Positions 12,522-23,146 of a stretch of 64,000 nucleotides of DNA are shown piece by piece. How positions within the stretch are numbered: the first letter of the stretch is position 1; each line of letters begins with the position of its first letter. The stretch comes from Cerrena zonata (Eukaryota > Basidiomycota > Agaricomycetes > Polyporales > Cerrenaceae): assembly GCA_038087015.1 (NCBI GenBank), contig JASBNA010000011.1:186001-250000 (forward strand). The letters run 5' to 3'. The position numbers and the translations under genes were made by a program. Under the pieces are notes generated by a model, which made no database searches, was not told the DNA's origin, and was given only the letters and a program-made list of their open reading frames with translations.

Positions 12522-12955
12522 GGTTGTTTTCTAATTGTTCTCGTCTTGTCTTTTTGCTATCATCCTCTCATGTATCTCGGACTCTGTTTATGTCGAATGT
12601 GCGACGCTCTCCATTACAGCAACAGGGTGGCTGCTTCTCTTGGTTTGACGCATTGGGATGGTATCTGCGCGTTGTGCCATACTTTGTCCATATATTATCT
12701 AGCGCTTTTCCCTTGCAAGCATGTAGAATAGCAGCATTAATATCACTATTTGTCGCTAGCACGTATTTCTTAAGTGTCTGTTTGTGCAGCAAGAAAGAAA
12801 GATGGCAAGATATTTGTGCTCAGGCTGCGGGGGACGGGCGTCTTGTGAAGAGCGCGTCACTGTGGTTGGAAGCGCAGAGGCTTGGAAGACATCACCGTGA
12901 CTTGACTCTCTATCCCCCATCCCCTCTTTCCCTATCCGCCGCTCCTTTGCCTGGC
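12522..12955. promoter_or_regulatory. RPB1 3' UTR and VPS35 promoter
   Basis: These 434 bp separate the RPB1 stop from the VPS35 start on the same strand. An open frame runs from 12428 into VPS35 but its translation is not family-like, so it was not used as an N-terminal extension. A pyrimidine-rich tract lies just before the VPS35 ATG (12900-12950). Confidence 0.45.
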
Positions 12956-15900
12956 ATGACCAGCACAATGGCGGCACCACCGCAACCTGAAGAGGGTAAA
13001 CTGCTCAGCGAGTCACTGAGCACTGTCAAAATCCAAGTCTCTCAGATGAAGCGACACCTGGTACCGTACTTCTCATTTGGAATGCAATTCCATGTTCAGG
13101 CTCGTTTAACACAACATACTCTTCACAGGAGTTGGACCAGCTCATGGACGCGCTCAAGAGCGCGAGTCTGATGCTGGCAGAACTCAGAACATCTTCACTC
13201 TCGCCCAAACAATATTATGAACTTTGTGCGTCCACTCCTGAATGATCGAGGTCCCTGAACGCTAAGACTTAATACATCATTGACTATAGATATGGCTGTA
13301 TTCGATGCTCTTCGTCACTTATCCAACTATCTATACGATGCCCACACTCAAGGCCGCCACCACCTCGCCGACCTCTACGAACTTGTACAATATGCTGGCA
13401 ATATCGTTCCTCGTCTCTATCTCATGATTACTGTTGGTTCTGTGTATATGTCTATTCCCGAAGCACCCGTGAAGGAGATTATGAAAGACATGATGGAGAT
13501 GTCTCGGGGTGTTTTGCACCCTATTCGAGGACTGTTCTTGCGGCATTATCTAAGTGGGCAAACTAGGGATCATCTGCCAGTCGGAACCGATGATGGGTGA
13601 GTCTCATATTTCTTTTGTAGCGTATGCATCTCATATAATTTCGGTAGACCGCAAGGAAACCTTACCGACTCGATCCAATTCGTGCTCACCAACTTTGTGG
13701 AAATGAATAAGCTCTGGGTCCGATTACAACACCAGGGTCACTCTCGAGACAGAGAGAAGCGAGAAATGGAGAGAAAGGAACTCCGTATCCTCGTCGGTAC
13801 CAACCTTGTCCGTCTTAGCCAACTCGACGGCGTAGATTTGGAATTATACCAAACAATCATCCTACCTAGTGTTTTGCAGCAAGTTGTTAGCTGCAAGGAT
13901 GTGATCGCTCAGGAATACTTGATGGAAGTTGTGATCCAGGTACCTATCAAGTAGCGTTCCCAGCGATTCCATATTTATTAACACCCATTTTGATAGGTAT
14001 TCACAGATGAATTCCACCTCCATACTTTGGGACCGTTCCTTTCAGCAACAGCCCAACTTCATCCCAAGGTTAACATCAAACAGATCGTCATAGCACTTAT
14101 TGATCGCTTGGCTTCGTATGCTGCGCGTGAAGCCGAGAGCGAGGATCCAGACGAAACTAAACGTCAGGAGGAGGCCGCCGCTAAACGTCTCGCTGAGAAG
14201 GTTCAATCCCAACGAGCACGTCTGCGCCAGAATGGCAGTACTAACGGCACGATGACCCCAAGCACCGAAGCTACCAGTGGGGAATGGGGTTCGGCCCCTC
14301 AAAGCCCTATTATAGAGAAGATTGCGTCGGAGGTCCCTAGTTTGAACGGCGTGGCTGAGGAAGCAACAGCCGATGCTGAGAAGACAGACAAGGGGAAGGA
14401 GAAGGCTCCTCCGGCGAAGAAGTTCAGAGGTATTCCTGAAGATGTGAAATTGTTCGAGGTGTTCTGGCATCAAGTTGTCGAACTTATCAAGGTATAATTA
14501 GTTCATGTCTCATGATTATGACGACCTTTTGCTAATGTCAATTAGGCTCGACCGGATCTCTCAATCCAAGATATCACCGCGCTCTTGGTGTCACTTACGA
14601 ACCTCTCACTGAGTTGCTACCCCGACCGATTGGAATACGTCGATCAAGTTCTCGGTTTCGCGAGTGACAAAGTGAAGGAATTCTCAACAAGGTAAGCCAC
14701 CTCCGTTTATATCGTAATGTTCAATAAATTGATACCTTTGTAAGCCCTGATCTTCATTCACCACAAACAACCGCAAATCTCGCAGCACTCTTGCTCGCAC
14801 CTGTCAACTCCTACCAATCCGTCCTTACACTCCTTGCTCTTCAACAATACATCCCGCTTCTCAATCAACAACCATTCTCAACCCGGCGTTCACTCGCTCA
14901 GGGCTTGGTCTCTTCAGTTCTCAAGAACGAGACTATCATCGAGGCGCCTGAAGACGTTGACGGTATTTTGGAATTATGCTCAGTGCTGATCAAGGATCAG
15001 AACGACGGAGCTCCTCCTGCTTCAGCTCATGGTGGATTGGGCTCCAGGACGAGCATGTCCGAAAGGAGACCTGGAATTGGTGGCCCACATGAGAGGGAGG
15101 ATCTGGCAGAGGAACAAGGCTGGATCGCCCGTATGGTGCATTTGTTCCGTGCGGAGTCACTAGATATTCAATTCGAGGTATGTCAAAGTCGTCAAATTAT
15201 CAGTATGACCCCAACTTGAATGTGTCTCTTTATAGCTCTTACAAACTGCTCGCCGACACTTCGAGACGGGAGGTGAACGCATGCGATACACTTATCCTGC
15301 ACTTATTACCGCTTCCATTAAGCTGTGCAGACGGTATAAGAACAGGGAACATGTGGTAAGCTGAACTTCATTAATTCTATTCCATTCGCTATCTCAACTT
15401 GTGTTTGCAGGAGGACGACTGGCAAACCAAAGCGTCGAATATCCTCAAATTCATTCGCCAACTGACTTCCATCCTTGCTACTCAAGTCGAAGCACCCTCA
15501 ATAGCGCTTCGTCTGTTCCTTCTCGCCGCTCAGATCTCTGATGAGTGTGGATTCGAAGATCTCACTTACGATCTCTACGTTCAGGCCTTCTCCGTCTACG
15601 AAGAAAGCATATCAGAAAGCCGAGCACAACTTCAAGCTATTACTCTTATTATCGGTACTCTCCAAGGCGCCAAAGTCTTCGGTGTGGATAACTATGATAC
15701 CCTGATCACCAAGGCTGCGTTACATGGAGCGAAGCTGTTGAAGAAGCCTCATCAGGCTCTGGCTGTCAATCTGGCTAGTCATTTGTGGTGGCAGGAATCT
15801 TCGAAAGAGGAAGAAGCTGCTCAGGATGAGAAGGAAACTGAGAAACCACCCGTTCCTGCAGAAGATGGTGAGGAGACCGAGAAAGCAGTAAGTCGCTCGT

Positions 15901-16354
15901 TGACCTTGCAGATGAAGTCAAGTTGACTAATGCGTGATTTATTCAGTACCCTCATCAGGATAGCAAGCGTGTACTCGAGTGCTTGCAGAAGGCTTTGCGT
16001 ATTGCAAACTCTGCCACCGAAGAGATTGTTACCGTGCAGCTTTACTGTGACACTCTTGATCAGTACCTCTACTATCTCGATCGTGGTGCACCAGCTGTGA
16101 GTTTCTTCCGGATATCGCTTCTAGGTTCGAACTGATGATTGCAATTTTAGGTCACACCCAAGTTTGTCAATAGCTTAGTAGAGTTGATCACTTCCAGCAT
16201 CGACAACATCTCTTCACCAGACGTTCACCCTTCACAAAGAGCTCCTCCCGGTCTCTTGGAAGGTGTCCAAACCCCAGAGATGATCAATCGACACTTCAGA
16301 AACACCCTCTCATATATCCAAACCATGAAGGCTGCTACAAGCGAATCCGCCTGA
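12956..16354 (+). CDS. VPS35: Retromer core subunit VPS35
   Basis: VPS35 is the scaffold of retromer, which recycles receptors from endosomes to the Golgi. The start at 12956 ([15 protein letters not shown]) is chosen because upstream in-frame sequence is not family-like; an ATG 12 bases further on is an alternative. The second and third exons give the conserved N-terminal helices with [18 protein letters not shown] and the PRLYLM segment (about 13410) known from the family to contact VPS26. The rest is the long alpha-solenoid, with a charged Ala/Glu/Lys-rich linker near 14150-14400 and an acidic Glu-rich insert near 15800-15890. The C-terminus [20 protein letters not shown] is typical. Introns are 50-70 bp and all join in frame. 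Confidence 0.95.
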
Positions 16355-16541
16355 TAGTGCATCCAGCTCACGGTGGGCGGACGTAGATGTTGTTGGGGCA
16401 CTTCTGAAGATGGGTATGCCTCACGGTAGACGGGGATTGATTGGACATTTTCAGGTGTTGTGAGAGTAGTTACTTATAGCCTTGTGTATATAATTGCTTG
16501 TTTTCATTCGCTCTCTGTTATGTTGACTCTGGATTACATGA

Positions 16542-17607
16542 CTACGATGGAGGCGGGAACTCTTCGTTCAAAGCTACGATAATCTGAGGGAGCTTGTCCG
16601 CAGGGACTAACATCATTCGGCCACCAACATCTAAACCGAATGAGTCCTTTTCTCTTGGTTCTGTGTTCGTGAACGAGTAATCCAATGTGTGGATGGCAAA
16701 CTGTGATTATCGAGTTAGCCATATGATTCTTCTCGGAGTTAACGCATTAACTAACCTTTCGGATGACCTCATCCTCTTGATGGAAGGGGAAAACCCCTCC
16801 TTCGGTCGGGGGCGGAGCTCCTTTGGTCCTTTTCGAGCGTGGAGCTCTAGAGTACATCTCGGACGCTTCTTCAGGTGTGAGGCGATATATTCTGGAGATA
16901 AACAGAAGATGGGTGAACCTATATGGCTCATTCTGGGTGACGTTATTAGCTTTCTCAACAAAAGGAGGAGTGACACGCAATGTACTCACTTCCTCCAGGG
17001 CCATTCGTATTTCTTCATTAAGCATCCGATACATTGGTGGCTTTATTTGAACGGGCATGTTGATCAATCGCTCGGAGAAGACGAAGCCGACATGATTTTG
17101 AGATTGTAAACCAGCGGGGCCTAGAAGATTGTGAAGGGTTCCGTGAAGGGTTGAATCGGAAGATGATTTCGACAAAACGTATTCGATCAATGCTTTGATA
17201 AAAGGTCGCGCCTTTAATAGAGATTTAGATTGAAAAAGAGGGGTTAGAGGCCGAGGGGACGTTACCTGGTGAACATGTATGTTGAGAACAGTCAAGAACG
17301 CATATGGATCACTTTCTTTTCCGTCACATTTGACTGCCGTTCCGACCAAAGGTTGAGCAAGGATCAGGTCGGCGAGATCGTGAACGGGGAACTTTTCAGC
17401 ATCGTTAGAGAGCAGTTGGGTTGCAAGACGTTTGATTGCAAGGTAATCAACCTCTGGGTCTGGGCCAAAAAAGTCAAAGTCGATGTCCACCAGACTCTAC
17501 TAGCTCGGAGGTCAGAAGTTGCGTGAAGGATAGAGGAACAAAACCCCTACCATGTCGCTATCGTCGTTCTCCTCGGAGTCGACATTCGTTTTCTTTCGCT
17601 TAGACAT
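16542..17607 (-). CDS. BCP1: BCP1/BCCIP family protein
   Basis: Fungal Bcp1 is a nuclear chaperone and export factor (for ribosomal protein uL14/Rpl23 and Mss4 in yeast), related to mammalian BCCIP. The start MSKRKKTNVDSEENDDSDM gives the expected Lys-rich then acidic N-terminus, and the next exon gives LVDIDFDFFGPDPEVDY, a family hallmark. The middle contains PFHQEDEVI and YRFTHLLFISRIYR, and the C-terminus continues past an intron near 16705 to GGRMMLVPADKLPQI. Four or so short introns are in phase. It converges on VPS35 (187 bp gap) and is divergent from the RdRP gene. Confidence 0.9.
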
Positions 17608-18038
17608 TGTAGATTGAGGAGTTGGAGAACAAAGTGTAGAGTGGTATGAGTGAAGCTGAGCAAACCTTCCGGCGGCAAGTCGTCGATCGTTTCCAAAAAG
17701 GCAAAGTACTTGGTTGCCCCTGTTGCGGTCCGACTCTTGGCTTAGCGAAACTTTGACTTCGGACACGCTTTTACTGGGTGGCAAACTTTAATTGAATATA
17801 ATTCAATCTATAACAATCTCTTCTAGCTTGCAGTGAATCGTCCTGAGTAACCCATACACCGCGAGTCTGTATAGTATCTCAGTCCTGCCTATTCTAGCAT
17901 TTGATCGGCTAAATAGCAATATTGAGAGGAGCTTCAGACGCGGTTGTTCAAGGACGGCGGTGGCCATATTGGTCCTTCCACACTTGTGAGTCGAAAGATA
18001 GACCTTATTATTACTGCTGATCTTTTTGGTCATAGAAC
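17608..18038. promoter_or_regulatory. Divergent BCP1/RdRP promoter region
   Basis: These 431 bp separate two divergent start codons. The sequence around 17780-17830 is AT-rich (attgaatataattcaatc). No clear promoter motif or extra gene was recognised. Confidence 0.4.
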
Positions 18039-21000
18039 ATGTCTGAGGAGCTACTTTCGGAAGCAAATCTAAATCCATTGGCCCGAACGCGCTCGAGCGA
18101 CTCTGTAGTGAGTCATTTTACCCCTTTTGTCAGTGTCACGGTCCATTTAGGATTTAATTGAACCGCAGGGCACGCAGAGCACACAAGGTACACAATCAAC
18201 GCGGTATACGGATGACCCAGAGTTCGATGATGTCATTCGTAACTACCGTGAACCAGAACTTGAATGCGCCGACGAAGGTATTCAAATACATTTTTTACGT
18301 TGGCGAGAAGGTTTGACGCGTTATTTAGAATTTACCTCTCCCAAAATTGAACGCGAACCTCTTGTCACAAGTACTCCCGATGAGTTCGACGGTCTTTTCG
18401 AAGATATTTCGAGTTTTACTGCTACGCAACTCCTTGAAGCAGAGAATGGACCACCAGATTCAGGCACAAGTTTGGGCAAGAGAACTTCCTCTGAGCTTAG
18501 CGGTTCTTCTATGCGACCGTATAAAGCTTGGAAAGCGTCTCATCCTTCCCCGCCCGATTCTCCGTCTCATACAACCGGAACCGAAATTGCCCCCATCGTC
18601 ATTGTAAGTTATGTTTTCCGCATATTCGTCTATACCGACATAATTCCATGATTGCAGACACCTCCAGATTGTCCTCATTTACCCATAGTAATCTCGCTCC
18701 CCTGGGGGGTTCAATGGGAATTGGCGCGGATCGCGAAGGGTCTGTTCAATAAGACCTCGGATAATCGCGTACATCTCGATCATATCCTCAAAAGCCTTCA
18801 CGGGCAACCCAACAAAGTTGCTGCGCCAAAGGTTCCGAGGGTTGCGAAGTGCTTAGATGCTAAGGACCCTCTGTCAGAGTGGAATCTCGCGAAGGACGAC
18901 CCCGGAGACAAGCGTGCTACACTCGAAACGGAAGTGAAGGTACAATTTCAGATGTATTATGCTTCTGAATGATTACTTACTATACACACCCGCTCCAGAG
19001 TCCTTGGAGTGAATTGGATGTTGAAGAGAGAATACTGAAGAAACACCAATTTGGTTGTCTCGGATGCAATGAGAATAACCCTGACATCATTGCTGCGGGT
19101 GCAGATACACCTCATTGGTATGGTGGCAAGGTTAACTTTGCAGCCACCCTAGTGGAGAAAAATAGGAACTTCTCCATTTCTCTTGAGAAGCCTTTTCTCT
19201 CCTCTTCATCCCGATTTTACAGGAGGTTTGGCTCATCAAGGTTTATCAGGGTCTCTATCCCTAAAACCCTTGTCTTCGGGTCAGGTTCCTCTGTGATAAA
19301 ATTCTTCCAGTCACCTGTTATCATTTGGAACCATGTCTTTAGGGCTTTCTATCACAAGGATCACACAGTCTTCCTTTTCCAGACCAATGAGCAGTACCAG
19401 GAAGGAAAGGTCATCACCCCAGATGGGCCTTCCACTCATGGCTTATCATTTCTGGACTTCTTGTCCTGGCACAATGACCTTGAGGTCAATCACAATCAGG
19501 CAAGCTTCCTTCTGCTCTTGCTTTACGGTGCTCCTGATACCTTCTTCTCAGTCAATGGCTAAATGGGCTGCAAGACTAGCACTTGGTCTCTCCAACTCAA
19601 TTCCTGTCATGAGGATAGATCCTAAAAACTATCATCTCATTGATGACATTTGTGAGTCTGTTCTAACCTGAATATGGGATGTAATGGAATGATTACTTGT
19701 CAACTGCAGATTCACCCATGCATGATCCCATCAGGGATGGAAAAGCTCCTTCTAACATGGAGATGACTGATGGGTGTGGCCTTGCTAATGCTGCATTCTT
19801 CAAAGTTATCCAGCAAAGACTTGGACTAGATCATTCCCCCACTGCTGTTCAGTGTAGGTTACAGGGAATGAAGGTGAGTCTTGCCTCAGGAATCTATCTT
19901 TTCTTGGCTGAAATTCAGTTCTGGTGTAGGGGTTATTTCTACTTCATCCTGACCACATTAACAGTGCTGTTGGTGAACCTACAGTGTGGGTAAGACCATC
20001 TCAAACCAAGATCAGGTATCATCCTGAGGTTCTGGTGGATCCAGATCCAGCTCTTTTCACATTGGATCTTTTAAGAACATCCCATATGTCCAGTCCTGCT
20101 CGACTTTCTGGTGAGACCATTGTTAACATGGCAGAAAATGGTGTCCACAGTGGGGTCTTCATAAACCTCATGAAGGAACAGCTTTGGGAGTGTGTGGAAA
20201 AGCTGATTTTCTGGGCATCTGATGTTAACAATGGTGTCACTAGAAAGTCAGAGGATGTCTTGAGACTTCTCAGGGCCAATGTGGAGAAGGATGGGTCTGT
20301 TCCTAGGGTTCTGCTTGCCAGGCAGAATCCTGGGACTGCTAGAGCATATGGATTTGTGGCAGATGATCTCAGAAAGGACAAAAACCAGGAGCTTGAGCTT
20401 GATGATGAGGATGATATGGGGGAGCTGGACAAAGTATTTCCTGAAGAGTCTATGGCATGGTGGCCAGATCCTAACAGTGGTTGTCCATCTGCTCTTCATG
20501 AGACAGTTTTGACTCTCTTGGATGCTGGATTCTCTCCCTCTGAGAATGACTATCTCCGGAATAAGCTAAGAGAGGTGGTGAGGATGGCTATTACAAGACA
20601 TACCAATAAGTTTCATTTTGATGTGATGCATTCATGTACTGCCTTCATTGTACCCTGGTAAGCTCCCCTTCTCTTCTAGAGGGCTATGCTGATCTCTGAC
20701 TGCCTAGATCCATGTGGTGTTTTGGAGCCTGGAGAGGTTCACATCAAGAGTTCCTACCACAACCTCCAGAATCAGGAAGGAAACATGACAGATATCATCT
20801 TGGGAGATGTCTTAGTAAGTCTTACCTTTCAACCTTCTAGTATGAATTCATGTCTTGATATTTCTCTCCTTGTTTAGCTTACAAGACATCCATGCAAGGT
20901 GCCAACTGATGTCCAGAAGGTATAGTGTTTATTTCTCAAATTATGCCCTGTAGCTGAACAATATAATCAGGCAACTGCTGTTTTCAAGAAGGAGCTCATC

Positions 21001-22316
21001 CTATACACAGATGTGATTGTTATCTCAGTGAAAGGTCACAAAGTACAGGATGAGATCCTTGGAAGACATCTTGCAAGCATGACAGGTGGAGGTATGTATC
21101 TCAATTTATTTATTTTCGAAATTCTAGTATTTTAATTCATTGCTTCAAGGTGATTATGATGGAGACAAGATGCAGGCATTCTGGGATCCAGAACTACTCA
21201 AGGACTTCAAGCCTGCAGATCCCATATCCGCTACTGAACCAGCAAGGGTGCAAGCCGCCCTTGTTACTGAGAATGTCACAGTACCTACAGTACTTGAGAC
21301 CATGAAGCCACAGGATGGTTACCTGAACCAGATCCTTGTGCTGCAAAAAGCACCTCCTCCGGGAATTGGTCAATGCCTCCTTGGTAGGCAACTACTCGAA
21401 AATGTGGGAACATTCCACCTATCAAAATGGCTACCACCATGATGATACAATCTATCTGGCATACATGTGAGTGTCCCATTACATCATAGCACCTACATAT
21501 TGTCATTCAGTCTGATATATTCATAGGTTCTGTCAGATCCTTGATGGCTCAAAGACTGGTGTCACTGCCGACCCAGCCCAATTTCAGAGAGACAAGAAAA
21601 GGTTCCATTTCGATAGGATCCTAGATTGGAAACAAGATTCAAAAAAGACCCTGATGGCTGGCGCAAACCCCCGTGTCCTCAGGGGTTCCGGCCTGTCTAC
21701 ATTTGTCATGGATCACCTCAAAGCTCAGCGAACAAACGAGTTAGACAACGTTCACAAGAAACTCGACAAGGTATTTCCGAAGGCTTACACACCACATTAC
21801 GACCTCGACCTGGCAAAGTATTGGAAAGATGCTTTGGAGCGTGCCGAAGAAGATGTCAAACCAGAGTCGGACGGTTCGCCCACGAACTCAAAGAAACGAA
21901 TCATCGCCAGGGAACGACTCAACGACTTGAAATTGATCAAGAAGAAAATCGAGGAACTCGGGGAGAAGTACAGGAGCAGCTGTATTGGCGAGCAATTCAC
22001 CTCACTCCCCATCGAAACTCGTCAAGACAGACTCCGTGCAATGTCCAAACTGTTTGCGTCCACACCGGAACAGTTGGAGACTTTCACGCCTGGCTCGCAT
22101 GACCTCGAACTTATAAAGGCATCGTGTGCCTACGTTCACGAGTTCCAGAGGACGAGGGGATATCCGTCGCAACTGCCGTATTCCGTCGCGATGAAGCATC
22201 TTTGTTACATGAAGGCGGTGGCGACTGGTTCGTCGAAGACGTTGTGTGCTTGGATAGAACCTGCGTTACATACACACAAGGCTTGGGTTTCGGGGAGCGG
22301 AAAACTGTATGGATAG
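18039..22316 (+). pseudogene. QDE-1-type RNA-dependent RNA polymerase, with two apparent frame breaks
   Basis: Cellular RdRPs of the QDE-1/RDR family copy single-stranded RNA into double-stranded RNA for RNAi. Twelve exons can be built (about 1,200 codons). Family landmarks are TDGCG (about 19775), GLFLLHP (19930), GVLEPGE (20720), the catalytic GGGDYDGDKM (split by an intron at 21092-21149), GNYSKMWEH (21390) and LDGSKTG (21540). Two joints do not work. At 20657/20708 a perfect 50-bp GT-AG intron leaves the frame one base long, giving a stop. At the A5 run near 21342-21346 the conserved frame continues only if one base fewer is read. Intron 19500-19551 is GC-AG. Exonic and intronic sequence from about 19.14 to 21.1 kb is nearly CpG-free. 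It may be a recent pseudogene, or an active gene with two sequence errors. Confidence 0.75.
19141..21120. other. CpG-depleted block inside the RdRP gene
   Basis: By eye I count about six CpG dinucleotides in these 1,980 bp, versus about twenty in the 300 bp just upstream (18661-18960), and CpG is common again after about 21650. Arg codons in the block are nearly all AGA/AGG. TpG and CpA are abundant. The block spans exons and introns, so it is not only a codon-choice effect. Confidence 0.85.
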
Positions 22317-23146
22317 GAAGAGATAACAACAAGTTGGAGATGCAGGAATAGAACACTTTGGAACATCATGTACAAGTAGCATCTTAACGGAGACTCATAA
22401 TTTTGATTGTATGCTTATATTCACGACACCATGAGAAAGCACGATGCCTGTGTTGAAATCTAGAGAGCAAGGAATCTAATAATGTATTATATGATATTGC
22501 TAGCTACACGACCTGGCTTGCAAAGTCCGTCCAGTGAGCTTGAAGGGGATGTGTAAAGAATGGTGGGTGACGGAAACATGAGTGAGTAGTCAAGAGAGAG
22601 AGAGTGACAAAGAATATAAAGGAAGAAGCGCGGGAGGGGCCAAGGAACGAGGAAAGTAAACAGAGAGAGCCAATGCAATAAAACGGGGTGGATTGAGGGG
22701 GATAAGGGGCGTGCATTAACGTCGATCAGCCAATAACCACGAAGAAAGAAGAGAGAAAAATAAATGAGGGAACACAAACAACGTGCATCGTACTTTTACA
22801 CATTGACGATTGGGCCGTAACAGCGAGCGAGAGGGTTGAGATTGGATTGAGTTGGATTGGATGGGGGTATAACTTTAGAGTGATGTAAACGAGTAACAGG
22901 TAAGGAATATTGTGATCCAAGAGTATGTTTGCGTGCACGGCGACCATATGCGACGAACTGAGGGAGGACGCAGAAGACAGAAGAACACAAAAACCGAAAG
23001 ATCAGCTCGGTATGAGGGGTAAATAGATGTGAGGCATCAGATGGGATAACGGTGGGTAAGTCATCGAGAGCAATTTTGAAAAAGGGGTTATGTAAAACGA
23101 GAAAAAGCACACGAAACCAGCACGAAAGATCCAAGAAAAGACATCC
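22317..23146. other. Convergent gap between RdRP and BNI4-like gene
   Basis: These 830 bp hold the 3' ends of two convergent genes. The + strand is purine-rich (gagagagag, 22590-22680). Only small non-family ORFs were seen. Confidence 0.45.

Noticed and set aside
12428..12955. In-frame upstream extension of VPS35 starting inside the RPB1 3' end
   Set aside because: Its translation is not retromer-like, it overlaps the spliced RPB1 C-terminus, and a family-like start exists at 12956.
20650..20679. Alternative RdRP intron that would keep the frame (donor gtaccc, acceptor ttctag)
   Set aside because: It would be only about 30 bp long with a poor donor, shorter than any other intron here.
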